The position numbers and the translations under genes were made by a program. Source: Chitinophagaceae bacterium UBA1946 (lineage in GTDB: Bacteria; Bacteroidota; Bacteroidia; Chitinophagales; Chitinophagaceae). From it: DNA of 64,000 bases. Location: NCBI GenBank assembly GCA_002336815.1, contig DDEU01000002.1, forward strand, positions 1 to 64,000. The letters are read 5' to 3'. This document shows positions 8,926 through 18,044 of the stretch, piece after piece; the first letter of the stretch is position 1; every line of letters starts with the position of its first letter. The notes under the pieces are model-generated. The model saw only the letters and a list, made by a program, of their open reading frames with translations. It ran no database searches and was not told the origin of the DNA.

Positions 8926-9582
8926 TTATGATACCGGCCTGCCTCTTTTCCAAAACAACAACTTTTGTTCATCGATCCTGGTGCACCAATGTACACACAA
9001 AACAGCACCCAGTACACCAATGAATGAGCCTGCCAATACATCCTGTAAAAAATGCTGTGATAAATAGATCCGGCTAAAACCTACTGAAATGGCCAAAAAC
9101 AGCCATATTATATGCAGCCAATTTTTTGCAGTAAAAAATACCAGCACAGTAGCCAGTGCAAAAGCGGTAACTGTATGGCCAGAAGGAAAACTGCTGTTGC
9201 CGCCGTGAATGATATCATCAATAAAAAAAGGCAAATGCACGGGATAAAAAAAGGCTTTGGGTCGTGGTGAATGAACGACCGGCTTGATCACCTGTGCCAC
9301 TATGCCGGTAAGGCAATAAGCAACCAGCATTATAAAACCCAGCTTTCGCTTTTTATAAACAACAAACAGCAACAGGGAAAGCCCGACAGCAAAAAGACCA
9401 TCTCCCAGGCTTGTATGCCACTGAAAATAGCTATCCAGCCAGGGAGTATGAAAGGTGTTCAATGCCATGAAACTGCCTGCCTTTCCTTTTTCAAGCAATA
9501 ATACCAAACCTGCTGCGAGGAAAACAGCATAGGCTGTAAAAAAAAGTTTTCGTTGGTTGATTTGATCGATGATGGCATTCAT
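8926..9582 (-). CDS. PAP2-superfamily membrane phosphatase
   Basis: A 218-residue integral membrane phosphatase, likely acting on a lipid phosphate (undecaprenyl pyrophosphate, phosphatidylglycerol phosphate or lipid A). All three PAP2 motifs are present in order: KPVVHSPRP, PSGH with the acid His, and SRIYLSQHFLQDV with the nucleophilic His and its Asp. Five to six hydrophobic segments are visible. I chose the ATG at 9582 over the in-frame GTG at 9612 because it gives a short cytoplasmic lead into the first helix. It is followed by the GT39 gene on the same strand, a pairing that suggests modification of a lipid-linked envelope molecule. Confidence 0.85.
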   Translation of the reverse strand: MNAIIDQINQRKLFFTAYAVFLAAGLVLLLEKGKAGSFMALNTFHTPWLDSYFQWHTSLGDGLFAVGLSLLLFVVYKKRKLGFIMLVAYCLTGIVAQVIKPVVHSPRPKAFFYPVHLPFFIDDIIHGGNSSFPSGHTVTAFALATVLVFFTAKNWLHIIWLFLAISVGFSRIYLSQHFLQDVLAGSFIGVLGAVLCVHWCTRIDEQKLLFWKRGRPVS

Positions 9583-9651
9583 GCGCCTGCAAAATAACGA
9601 AACTGTTGACACAATAGCCTGCCTGTTAAAATGAATGCAGGTGTCATGAGT

Positions 9652-10062
9652 TTATTTGCTCAATGCTGTTAGAAAAACACGGGCCTCATCAGATAAGCCG
9701 GTAGCTGTTTTTTTACCCTCCAGCATAAAAATAAATTGATTACAGTTGTCTTTATTCATCCTGAAGTCAATATCCTGGATCACCATATTGTTTTTAAAAT
9801 AATGAACAGAGCCATCATACCCGCAGTTGTTCTTTACTTCTGCTGAAGTTGCAGTGATCAAAGCCGTTAGCTTTTCTATTGAGGCTTTGTCTCTTATTAT
9901 TTTTACGGCTACAACAGTATCCATACTGCCATCTCCTTTAAAATAATTGATGGCTACACTGTCGCTGCTGACTAACTTTTCATGAAATTCCTTTGGCAAA
10001 GTTTTACAACCAGCAGTCAACAGCAAACAGGCAATCAATATTAAAACAGCAGCATTTCTCAT
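9652..10062 (-). CDS. Small lipoprotein of unknown function
   Basis: A 136-residue protein with a lipoprotein signal (MRNAAVLILIACLLLTAGC; lipobox LTAGC), so it should be lipid-anchored in the envelope. The mature part is short and hydrophilic with two Cys (NNCGYDG and KDNCNQF) that could form a disulfide. No known family is recognised. It lies upstream of the PAP2 gene on the same strand with a 69-nt gap and could belong to that unit. Confidence 0.65.
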   Translation of the reverse strand: MRNAAVLILIACLLLTAGCKTLPKEFHEKLVSSDSVAINYFKGDGSMDTVVAVKIIRDKASIEKLTALITATSAEVKNNCGYDGSVHYFKNNMVIQDIDFRMNKDNCNQFIFMLEGKKTATGLSDEARVFLTALSK

Positions 10063-10320
10063 GGCATAAACTTACGAAGTTCTGATTGAATACTAAACGG
10101 GCAGGCCATCAATCATCTTAAATTTATCTATGCGCCAAGGCTCATACAAAGCAAATAAACTGTTATTTATGTAGTTGCAACATATCCATAACTTTTTTAG
10201 AAATTTCCCTTACCTAAGGATACCTGGTCGCAGTTATTGCATTAATGTTAAGCAGGAGGCACTAAAAATTATTCCCTGAAAACTCTGTTAATAGCCTTGA
10301 AAGTTGGGGGGAAAAGCAAA

Positions 10321-10457
10321 CCACCCGATAAGAGTAACGGGTGGTACAAGCATGAGATTACTATTTGCTTAAGGAACTTGTTTTAATTGCCTGATGAATA
10401 CTGATTTGCTTTCCACCGGCAAGATATGGCTGCTCTATTATGGCCATATTAAGCAGC
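10321..10457. other. Intergenic region (10063-10564) with two hairpins
   Basis: No gene is seen in the 502 nt between the small lipoprotein and the next gene, apart from the terminator at its right end. It holds two more inverted repeats: CCACCCG/CGGGTGG with a 10-nt loop (10321-10344), and a long imperfect one, GCTGCT..AGCAGC enclosing TATGGCCATA (10429-10457). On the minus strand the first is followed by TTTGCTTTTCC, so it could be a weak second terminator. The function of the other is unknown. Confidence 0.4.
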
Positions 10458-10512
10458 TGTTACCCTAATGTTACTAATCCCCATATTCATTTCCAAACCA
10501 CCCTCACAGCCA

Positions 10513-10542
10513 ATAAAAAGGCTGCTCAATATTTGAGCAGCC
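10513..10542 (-). terminator. Rho-independent terminator of the TonB receptor-lipoprotein operon
   Basis: A perfect 10-bp stem GGCTGCTCAA/TTGAGCAGCC with a 3-nt loop (10520-10542) is followed on the minus strand by CTTTTTATTG. It lies 22 nt after the stop of the gene at 10565. Confidence 0.85.
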
Positions 10543-10564
10543 CATTCAATTAAAACTATACTAA

Positions 10565-12031
10565 TTATTTAAAAGTGAATTTTGTCCATCCTTTAAACCA
10601 GTTGGCATTGGCCCCTGATGGAGCGATGCCGCCAATAAAATCAACCTTGGTAATAAATGGACGGGCTGTTAAAATTGGGTCGTCAAAATAAGTATTGGTC
10701 GCAGCAGGTATTACTACTGCTGAGTTTCCAAATGGAGCAAAGTCAAGCGATGTATAATCAAAAGGCCTGGTGTAAGTATTTTGTACTGCATTCGGCGTAA
10801 TCACCTTGTTCTTTGTATTGGCTAAAAAAGCTGCTTCTATCGATGCCTGCGTTGCACCTGTTGGCGCAGTGGTACTTGCTGTATAACCAACCTGGTTCTT
10901 ACAACTGATCAACAAAATTCCACTCAGCTGTAATGTTCCGTTGGTAATATTCAAGTCGGTTGGATTACCAAGACCAGCGTCAATCAAAATACCGGTTTTC
11001 CATCCAACAAAAGCAGAATTGAAAATAGACAGGGAAGAATTTCTTCTTATCTGTACTGCTGCTCCCAGGTAGTTACTGTTACCGATATTATCAGGTGTAG
11101 CCTGCGGACCAAAGGCACTTACATTGCAGAACACTGCTTTTGTTTGTGGAAGCAAGGCACTTCCAGATCCATCATTGTCACTTTCAAATGCTTCTGATTT
11201 GGATACATCAGCAATGGAAGAATCACGTACGATCAATCCAAACTGTACACTTCCGCTAAAGCCATTGTCTGTATCAAAATCATCATCCTGTGTTTTATAA
11301 GCGATCAGGTATTTACAATTAACCGTTCCGCCAAACCACTCAAAGGCATCATCTTTTGCGTAAGATACCTGGATGTGATCGATGGTTGTTCCGCTGCCCA
11401 CGCAGGCCATTGTCAGTGCATTGATTTCCTGGTTAGGTAAAAATGCGTACCCGGCGTATTCAATACGAACATATTGTAAGGTGCCTGAGTTATCATCATT
11501 CACCGGTGCAGGTGCAATGGCATCGCCAGAACCTGCCAACCCATCACCGGCAGCGGTATTAAAACCACCTTCAGGAATATATAAACCCGGTTGTCCTCCG
11601 TTGGCAGAATTAATGGCTGCTTTACCCAACAATTCAATGCCACCCCAGTCGCCCGAAGTGGGTGTTGGTGAAGCAGATGTAAATATGATCGGCTTTTCCT
11701 GTGTACCGACAGCCATCAACTTAGCGCCACGTTTTACTATCAATGCGGCAGTGTTTGAACCGGCGTATGCTCCCTTAACAGTAGCACCGGCTTCAACAGT
11801 AAGTGTTACACCTGCATCAACATATACCAAACCAGATAAATAGTTGTCGTCAATTGCCAGCAGTGTGGTGTCTTTGGTTACATGTCCTGATAGTGTTACT
11901 GTTTTACCAACAGTACCACCACCGTTGCCCGGAACATTTACAATGATCGGCTCACCATCCATTTCAATTTTGCGGCAGGCTGAAATACTGATAGAAGTGA
12001 TAGCAGCCATGTAAAAAAAATACTTTTTCAT
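10565..12031 (-). CDS. Outer-surface lipoprotein, probable parallel beta-helix, paired with a TonB receptor
   Basis: A 488-residue protein with a lipoprotein-type signal (MKKYFFYMAAITSISISAC). The mature part is rich in Gly, Asn, Ser and Asp with repeated short hydrophobic strands (LTVEAGATVKG, LIVKRGAKLMAVG, LQYVRIEYAG, IDHIQVSYAKDDAFEWFGG), the look of a right-handed beta-helix; several DDD/DND clusters could bind cations. I know no assigned function for this family, but such genes often follow TonB-dependent receptors in Bacteroidota. Here it starts 30 nt after the receptor stop, in one operon behind a Pho-box-like array, and a strong terminator follows it. A role as ligand-binding partner of the receptor is inference. 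Confidence 0.72.
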   Translation of the reverse strand: MKKYFFYMAAITSISISACRKIEMDGEPIIVNVPGNGGGTVGKTVTLSGHVTKDTTLLAIDDNYLSGLVYVDAGVTLTVEAGATVKGAYAGSNTAALIVKRGAKLMAVGTQEKPIIFTSASPTPTSGDWGGIELLGKAAINSANGGQPGLYIPEGGFNTAAGDGLAGSGDAIAPAPVNDDNSGTLQYVRIEYAGYAFLPNQEINALTMACVGSGTTIDHIQVSYAKDDAFEWFGGTVNCKYLIAYKTQDDDFDTDNGFSGSVQFGLIVRDSSIADVSKSEAFESDNDGSGSALLPQTKAVFCNVSAFGPQATPDNIGNSNYLGAAVQIRRNSSLSIFNSAFVGWKTGILIDAGLGNPTDLNITNGTLQLSGILLISCKNQVGYTASTTAPTGATQASIEAAFLANTKNKVITPNAVQNTYTRPFDYTSLDFAPFGNSAVVIPAATNTYFDDPILTARPFITKVDFIGGIAPSGANANWFKGWTKFTFK

Positions 12032-12061
12032 ATTTATCTTTTTGTGTTGTACGTTTTTAAA

Positions 12062-14839
12062 TTATAATGAATAGTTGAATGTGACACTGTAGTTGCTGCC
12101 AAATTTTCTGGTGAAGCGGTAGGCATCTTTCGCTTTTTGAAAGCTGTTGTTATCATCGCTGTTCTGGTAGAAATACTGGGTTCCGTTTAAAATATTTGAG
12201 ATGCTAAAACGTATTTCCGCTTTGGTTTTCAATATCTTTTTACCTAATTGAAAATCAAGTACAGGTCTGGGAGCCTCCCATATATCGGGTACACCACTGA
12301 TAGAAACGCCGGATTCTCCAACGAGGTAAATGCGCTTGCCTATCTGGTTAAATAAAAGCGTGGCATTTAATCCTGCTTTCTCCAGGTCATACATCAGCCC
12401 GATATTCAACAGGTAGTTTGATTGCCCCTGTAACGGCCTGTCGATCTTTCTTGCAGCATCCTTTACATTGCTGTAGATATAAGCAGCATTGGCCTGGATA
12501 GTGAAGTTTTTTAAACCACTGATCATATCCAGCCTTTTGCGGATCTCTGTTTCTATGCCGTACGCTTTTGCCTTGTCAGGATTTAAGTAAGTAAATATGG
12601 CACCACCCTGCTGCAGGTATTGCTCTATTGGCTTGTCAAAATATTTGTAGAATACACCCAGTGTAAATGCTTCACCGGAACGTGGATACAATTCATATCT
12701 TAAATCGAGATTGGAAACTTTTGTACGCTGCAGATCCGGGTTGCCCTGCACGGCAGAATTGAGTTCAAAATCATACAGTGTTAATGCAGCCAATTCTCTT
12801 TGCTCCGGGCGGATAACAGTTTGTGAACCTGACAAACGGATATTTGTTTTGGTATTTACTTTATAGGTTGCATTGATGCCTGGCAGGAAATCTCTTTGTT
12901 CGGTATGCTTGTGACGTGGATCCCATTTTTTTACAGAACCCAGTAACTGATCAAAATTCTCTACCCTTACACCCCATACTACTCTTAATTTATCAGAAAG
13001 CTGGTTGTCGAACTGAACAAAACCCGCATTTAAAATAGTATTGGCCAGGTACCTGAAATTTCTGTTATTGATGGAGTTAAAGGAAAACAAGTCGTCATTA
13101 CCGTTACCATAGTTTTCAGCAGCAAATATCTTATCAATTGGCAACTGCCTCAATGCAGGATTATCAAAGCCAAAGTTCAAATAGCTGGCAAAAAGCTGTG
13201 CATCAAACAAACGGTCTTTTACCTGAAGCATGTAGCCACCTTTTACAGACTGTTTTTGTCCAAATAAATTATAAGAGTATGATACGTCTCCACCTGCTGT
13301 GTAGATGTAATCGTTGAGTGTTTGAAAAACACGGCTTCCACTTTCCTGTGCCAGTGAACTGCCTACCAAAAACTGGTAGGGTAACTGTGTGCCGGTGGGC
13401 CTGGTATATTGATAACGGCGCTGGTCAGGCGAATAGCCATCGAGTATATTGAACGAACCGTACCATTTGAATTTGATCTTGCTGCTTACATTGTGTTCTC
13501 CATTTAATTGGGTGGTAAAGAAGGTGTTTTCTTTAAACCCAAGCTCACCGCCCCGCACATCATCACCAGTATTATTGTTTAAACCACTGCGTTTGATCAC
13601 ATAGTTATTGGTATTTACGTTTACAATGGTTTTGCTGGTGATCTTATTGTTGGTATTTAATTGTACGGAAATACTTGCCAATCCACCCAGCGTAACTTCC
13701 TGTATGTATCGGTCATCATCATAACTAAATTGCTGATCAAAATTTCCATTCTCCAAAGTTTGAAGACGGTTTAAAATATCAACCAACCTGTTTGTTTTGC
13801 TGTAGTTTATCCCTAGTATGCCACCGATTTTTTTACCAAACAATGTACCCGTAAAACCACCGTTTGCCTGCAAAGAAATATTAGGCGTAACGCTCTTTGG
13901 AGAAGCGGCCCAGTTATTATTCATCTGCTTACCAATGGCATTTCTTTCTTCCTGTGTAGCAAGACTAAAAGCCGATTTAGTTGTATAACCACTGGGTAAT
14001 CCCCTCGTGCCATCGTCGATGCCTAACCAATCTGTTTTGCCGCCCTTTGCTTTATAAAAATCATTGCCGATTGTTTGACTGTTGAAACCGGTACCAACCT
14101 GGATGGTGAAGAAATTTTTAGAAGGGATATCTTTTGTATTTACCTGTATCAAGCCTCCAGCCCATTCGCCGGGCAACTCTGGCACAAATGCTTTATTGAT
14201 GATAATATTATCGATCATTGGTGCCGGTATAATATCAAAAGAAAATGTTTTGCGATCTGGCTCAGTGCTGGTTAGCAATACGCCATTCAGCATGGCCTGG
14301 TTGTAACGATCTGCCAAACCACGTATCACCAAAAATTTTCCATCAATCACACTGGCTCCTGGTGTACGTTTCAACACTTCACCCGTATTCCTATCGGGCG
14401 ATCTCCTGATACTTTCAGCAGAAATCACTGATGCAACTGTATTGGTATTTTTCTGGAAACTGATCAGGGCATTCACCGTTTCCTTTTTAGCAGAACTTGA
14501 ACGCACTACCACCTCATCACCGGTTTTTGATTTCGGATTCAATACAATATCAATATGAGCAATCCCATCTGCACCTGTCTCAACTTCAGCGATTTCTTTG
14601 CCTTCATAGTTTGTGGAACTTAATACGAGTGTGTATTTTTTTGCGGGTTCGGCATTTAATATAAAGCGACCTTCCAGATCCGTAGCAACCCCTTTTCCTG
14701 TCTCTTTCACCAAAACTGAAACACCCGAAACAGGGTATCCTGTTTTAGCATCGGTAATTTTGCCTTCAATCTTACCTTTTTGCGCAAATGAAGCAATTGA
14801 GAACAGGAGAAATATAATGGTAAACGGAAAGTATCTCAT
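12062..14839 (-). CDS. TonB-dependent outer-membrane receptor with carboxypeptidase-like N-terminal domain
   Basis: A 925-residue outer-membrane uptake receptor powered by TonB/ExbBD. It starts with a signal peptide (MRYFPFTIIFLLFSIASFAQ). Residues ~20-110 form a carboxypeptidase-regulatory-like beta-sandwich (GKIEGKITDAKTGYPVSGV), followed by the plug (~120-270; e.g. GEVLKRTPGASVIDGKFLVI) and a 22-strand barrel ending in the aromatic YSVTFNYSL signal. It is not a SusC: it has no SusD partner but is followed by the beta-helix-like lipoprotein. Its promoter region consists of six tandem 11-bp units plus a near-consensus -7 element, so expression is probably controlled by the PhoB-like regulator. 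The ligand is unknown; a phosphate-containing compound is suggested only by regulation and context. Confidence 0.88.
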   Translation of the reverse strand: MRYFPFTIIFLLFSIASFAQKGKIEGKITDAKTGYPVSGVSVLVKETGKGVATDLEGRFILNAEPAKKYTLVLSSTNYEGKEIAEVETGADGIAHIDIVLNPKSKTGDEVVVRSSSAKKETVNALISFQKNTNTVASVISAESIRRSPDRNTGEVLKRTPGASVIDGKFLVIRGLADRYNQAMLNGVLLTSTEPDRKTFSFDIIPAPMIDNIIINKAFVPELPGEWAGGLIQVNTKDIPSKNFFTIQVGTGFNSQTIGNDFYKAKGGKTDWLGIDDGTRGLPSGYTTKSAFSLATQEERNAIGKQMNNNWAASPKSVTPNISLQANGGFTGTLFGKKIGGILGINYSKTNRLVDILNRLQTLENGNFDQQFSYDDDRYIQEVTLGGLASISVQLNTNNKITSKTIVNVNTNNYVIKRSGLNNNTGDDVRGGELGFKENTFFTTQLNGEHNVSSKIKFKWYGSFNILDGYSPDQRRYQYTRPTGTQLPYQFLVGSSLAQESGSRVFQTLNDYIYTAGGDVSYSYNLFGQKQSVKGGYMLQVKDRLFDAQLFASYLNFGFDNPALRQLPIDKIFAAENYGNGNDDLFSFNSINNRNFRYLANTILNAGFVQFDNQLSDKLRVVWGVRVENFDQLLGSVKKWDPRHKHTEQRDFLPGINATYKVNTKTNIRLSGSQTVIRPEQRELAALTLYDFELNSAVQGNPDLQRTKVSNLDLRYELYPRSGEAFTLGVFYKYFDKPIEQYLQQGGAIFTYLNPDKAKAYGIETEIRKRLDMISGLKNFTIQANAAYIYSNVKDAARKIDRPLQGQSNYLLNIGLMYDLEKAGLNATLLFNQIGKRIYLVGESGVSISGVPDIWEAPRPVLDFQLGKKILKTKAEIRFSISNILNGTQYFYQNSDDNNSFQKAKDAYRFTRKFGSNYSVTFNYSL

Positions 14840-14854
14840 GCATTAAATTTTATG

Positions 14855-14862
14855 CAAAGAGA
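14855..14862 (-). promoter_or_regulatory. -7 element of the TonB receptor operon
   Basis: TCTCTTTG on the minus strand is one mismatch from TAnnTTTG. It ends 15 nt before the receptor ATG, the same distance as at the PhoB-like gene. It begins 4 bp after the last unit of the tandem array, which takes the place of a -33 element as in activator-dependent Pho promoters. Confidence 0.5.
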
Positions 14863-14866
14863 AGCC

Positions 14867-14932
14867 TTCAATGTTAAGCCAATGTGAATGAGAGATTACG
14901 GAAATGTTATCGCAATATTACCGCAATGTTAA
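14867..14932 (-). promoter_or_regulatory. Pho-box-like array: six tandem 11-bp units
   Basis: Read on the minus strand, six contiguous 11-bp units fill the gap between the porin stop and the receptor start: TTAACATTGCG, GTAATATTGCG, ATAACATTTCC, GTAATCTCTCA, TTCACATTGGC, TTAACATTGAA. The core is (T/G/A)TAA(C/T)ATT with a 3-nt spacer; unit 4 is degenerate. An 11-bp period of direct repeats, one helical turn, is the hallmark of OmpR/PhoB-family binding: E. coli Pho boxes have 11-bp repeats, and B. subtilis PhoP uses TT(A/T)ACA repeats 11 bp apart. The repeat is read directly; binding by the regulator at 5481-6164 is inference. Confidence 0.75.
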
Positions 14933-14938
14933 CAACCA

Positions 14939-16261
14939 CTAAAACCTGAACTGCAATCGGCTGGTAAAAACATTGTCCGGTATATCTTTCGTGAAAGGGA
15001 CAAGAAGGGTTGATTCATTTTTTACCATCGCATAACTGAGGCATAGCTTTACAAGCGGAGACAGTATGTAGTTATACCCAATAGTAAGTGTATTGTATTT
15101 TATATCGGCAGCGGAAAAGTTTGTATTGGGGGCACCTATTTCTCTATTATTCACTTTTGTATTAGGGTCGTACCAGTCGTATTTAATTACAAACTGGTGC
15201 TGTAGTGAAAACAGGTGTTGTAAAAAATAGAAATATGCACCATTGAAATTTCTTTTATAAAAACCCTCAGCGCCATTCAACAAAGCGGTAGGTGTTTCTG
15301 AACTGGCAGCGGTGCCGGTTTGAATACCCGTGATATATTCTGCCCTGATTTCTGTGAAACCTACTTTATTCCTGATCTTGAGCTGTACATCTGCTCCCAT
15401 ATAAGTTCTGGGAGAGTACATTCCTATGTTAGCAGCATTTGAATCAACCAGCACTACTTTAGAACCAGCATTTATACGGGTACTGTAAACATATTTTGTA
15501 TTTTGAAAAAGGCCCCCGTACAGAAGAGATGCACCAGCCGTAAGCGTGACATTACTTACAGGATGGATCGGTTTTAAAGAAATGCGGCTGATAAAATCCT
15601 TTCGGTTATCAAAATCACCACTGGCTGTAATACCCTGACCATTAAAGAAACCAGCATCAATCTTTATGTTCTTAAGAAAGTGATGATCTTTTCTTACATC
15701 AAAAGAGATCATTGCGCCAAGATCCCGTTCGCTTTTCATCAGTATCTGGCTCATGCGGCCACGCTCAGGCGTTTCCCTGTCGGCGCTCGCCAAATTTACT
15801 TCATAACTAAAAGGACGGGCAAACATACCCACTGTAAAAGAGAATAATTTGAATTTGTTTTCAAAAATACGTCCCCATACATCCCTTACGGTGATGGCCC
15901 GTTCGTTTGCATCAAACTGAAAAACGATCTGCAGGCCTGGTTGGTTAGCATTGTTAATATGCAAATAGTCGATCCTGATCCTGCTTCTTCTCAACATAAA
16001 ACGGTTGCTCACCCTGGCTCCAAAATCGCCGCCTTCGTAGCTTCTGGCACCATCCGCAGATGCTACCTGGAATTGAGGTTGTATGTAACCGCCAATGTGA
16101 AGGTGATCAAAATTTTTATAGATATTCAACAATCCCTTGCCTGCCTCTTTAGTAGTATCCAGCATATCCATCAAAAACTGGGCTTTGCCATGCAGGGCTG
16201 CACAACAAAAAAGCAACAGGCATAAAATTGATTTTCTCAAGCGTGGTAATTTCGATAGCAA
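14939..16261 (-). CDS. OprO/OprP-type outer-membrane porin
   Basis: A 440-residue outer-membrane beta-barrel resembling the phosphate-selective porin O/P family. It has a signal peptide (ILCLLLFCCAALHGKAQ), then alternating amphipathic strands such as LHIGGYIQPQFQVAS, NRFMLRRSRIRIDYL and GMFARPFSYEVNLASADRETPERG, and ends in an aromatic strand, FTSRLQFRF. The start is not ATG: the frame opens with TTG at 16261, an upstream stop precludes any ATG, and a second TTG at 16240 also gives a good signal peptide. Many Bacteroidota OprO/P-like porins are not proven phosphate-specific. It sits directly upstream of the Pho-box-like array but shows no such array of its own; a terminator separates it from SusD. 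Confidence 0.8.
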   Translation of the reverse strand: MLSKLPRLRKSILCLLLFCCAALHGKAQFLMDMLDTTKEAGKGLLNIYKNFDHLHIGGYIQPQFQVASADGARSYEGGDFGARVSNRFMLRRSRIRIDYLHINNANQPGLQIVFQFDANERAITVRDVWGRIFENKFKLFSFTVGMFARPFSYEVNLASADRETPERGRMSQILMKSERDLGAMISFDVRKDHHFLKNIKIDAGFFNGQGITASGDFDNRKDFISRISLKPIHPVSNVTLTAGASLLYGGLFQNTKYVYSTRINAGSKVVLVDSNAANIGMYSPRTYMGADVQLKIRNKVGFTEIRAEYITGIQTGTAASSETPTALLNGAEGFYKRNFNGAYFYFLQHLFSLQHQFVIKYDWYDPNTKVNNREIGAPNTNFSAADIKYNTLTIGYNYILSPLVKLCLSYAMVKNESTLLVPFTKDIPDNVFTSRLQFRF

Positions 16262-16325
16262 AAGAACATTAAATTTTTGTGAACACCATGCACAATTGCA
16301 GAATCATTTTAAATGTGGGAATGCT

Positions 16326-16359
16326 CAAAAAGAAAAGGGCTGCCGTTCGGCAGCCCTTT
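16326..16359 (-). terminator. Terminator of the susC-susD operon
   Basis: A perfect 12-bp stem AAAGGGCTGCCG/CGGCAGCCCTTT (16334-16359), followed on the minus strand by TTTTCTTTTT, lies 20 nt after the SusD stop codon. Confidence 0.9.
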
Positions 16360-16378
16360 ATAAAAAATCAACTAAATA

Positions 16379-18019
16379 TTAGTTCTTCACCGGTGCAGCA
16401 ATACCTGAAGGTGCATTAAAGTCAAGTTCATTTAAAGGAACATCAAAATAATCGATGTAGCTGTAGTCCATTACACATGGTCTAACATCAGGCTGTGTAG
16501 CGCCACCACCGATCAAAGAAGCCGGCAGGTAAACAGAACCGTCCTGGCGTCCACCACCCTGTGCTAGTGGTTTTGTTCTGCCCCAGCGGCGTGCATCATA
16601 AAATGCAGTACCACGGAGATACAAAGCAACCCTTCTTTCCCTGCGCAATTCATCGGTCGCCTGGGCCAGCGTTAAGCCTGTACCTGAAACGGCGGCAATG
16701 CCTGCACCCTGGTAATTACGGATTGCATCAACAATTGCCAAACCTGCGTCAATTGAACCGGTATGGATCAATGCTTCGGCTTTCATTAATTCATTTTCTT
16801 CGTAAGATCCTGCAATAGCCAATAAACCCTCATTGGTGTTGCTCGCAAACTTGCCTCCGTCTTCAATATTGATTACGGTCCACCTGGTTCCAAACTGTAA
16901 GCCACGGCTACGAATATTTGGTGGATACCTATTGTTTAATGGCTCAAGATTGAAATTTGCAGCCAAACGTGCATCACCCGTTTTAAACTCCTGGATCAGT
17001 CTTTCGCTAACAAAATCAAACTCCTGTGCAGTTCCATGCAGTGTGTAAGGATGGAAAAAAGAACCTGAAACATCGTTTAACCCATCGCTGGTAGAACCTT
17101 GCTGGAATACAAAATCACTTGACTGTATACCCTGGTCTGCAAGGGCTTTAATGGCAGCCCAGTCAGCAGCAGTTTTATCTGCATCTTTTTTGCTAACCAA
17201 AAGATTTCTTGCCTCCATGGTTTTTATTGACCTGATCCACATTGCAGGCTCGATCACGTTATCAGGGGCATTGTAAGAAGGTGTGATTTTCTTAAACAGG
17301 TCAACATAGTCAGCGTTAGCGCTAATACCACTAAGCACGGTTGCTGCAGCTTCAAGTGTTTTGTTCGCTTCAACAATCATTGCATCATGTGTTACATAGT
17401 CGCCATTAGTTAACCCAGCCTCGTTAACTACAAGACCACCAATATACATTGATCCAATTCTACTGTAAGCATAACCTTTCCACCAAAGAGCCCAGGCTTT
17501 CAGTAAAGCCTTTTTTGTGGCAGCGTCCCCAGAAAGCGATAATTCAGGATCTTCAATTGAAGAAAGTATTTGATTGCTTGCAGCGATATAATTATATGCC
17601 CAGTACCACTCATACAGAAAGGCATTGCGATCACCAGCCTGGCGGCTGTTAAAGCCTAACAACGATTCGTACTGCGTTACTCCAAATGGATTGATGACCG
17701 GTGCACTCGCTCCCGGAGGAGTTATTGAATAAACCTGGTTTGACCATCTTACGCCAAAATTACCGTAAGGCTGAAACTCTTCATCTCCCATACAACTGTG
17801 GTGTGTGAGTGCCTCAACAAATAAATTTACCGTTCCGGCATTAAGCACATTTCCTAACTGCGTATTAATGATGCCCAACGAAAAATCTGTAATGCCCGCT
17901 TCGCTTTTAAGTGAAGCCACTGTAGGAGAGTTGGGATTAACAATATTCAAGGATTCCTTTTTACAGCCCGAGCCTGCCAGTAAAAAGAAACCTGAAGTGA
18001 TTATAAATATTTTTTTCAT
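16379..18019 (-). CDS. SusD/RagB-family outer-membrane lipoprotein
   Basis: A 546-residue surface lipoprotein that would act as lid and ligand-binding partner of the SusC-like receptor encoded just upstream (25-nt gap). The lipobox is LLAGSGC (Cys19). Family features: N-terminal SusD region after KKESLNIVNPNSPT, TPR-like helices, the segment LRRERRVALYLRGTAFYDARRWG near residue 460, typical of SusD C-termini, and a final NEID-like ending, PLNELDFN. Ligand specificity cannot be read from the sequence, and no polysaccharide-degrading gene is adjacent, so this pair may not import glycans. Confidence 0.92.
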   Translation of the reverse strand: MKKIFIITSGFFLLAGSGCKKESLNIVNPNSPTVASLKSEAGITDFSLGIINTQLGNVLNAGTVNLFVEALTHHSCMGDEEFQPYGNFGVRWSNQVYSITPPGASAPVINPFGVTQYESLLGFNSRQAGDRNAFLYEWYWAYNYIAASNQILSSIEDPELSLSGDAATKKALLKAWALWWKGYAYSRIGSMYIGGLVVNEAGLTNGDYVTHDAMIVEANKTLEAAATVLSGISANADYVDLFKKITPSYNAPDNVIEPAMWIRSIKTMEARNLLVSKKDADKTAADWAAIKALADQGIQSSDFVFQQGSTSDGLNDVSGSFFHPYTLHGTAQEFDFVSERLIQEFKTGDARLAANFNLEPLNNRYPPNIRSRGLQFGTRWTVINIEDGGKFASNTNEGLLAIAGSYEENELMKAEALIHTGSIDAGLAIVDAIRNYQGAGIAAVSGTGLTLAQATDELRRERRVALYLRGTAFYDARRWGRTKPLAQGGGRQDGSVYLPASLIGGGATQPDVRPCVMDYSYIDYFDVPLNELDFNAPSGIAAPVKN

Positions 18020-18044
18020 GATTAGTGTAATTTTTATTTAAAAA

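Noticed and set aside
14939..16261. Calling the OprO/OprP-type protein a proven phosphate porin
   Set aside because: Family membership alone does not show specificity in Bacteroidota, and no Pho-like array precedes this gene.
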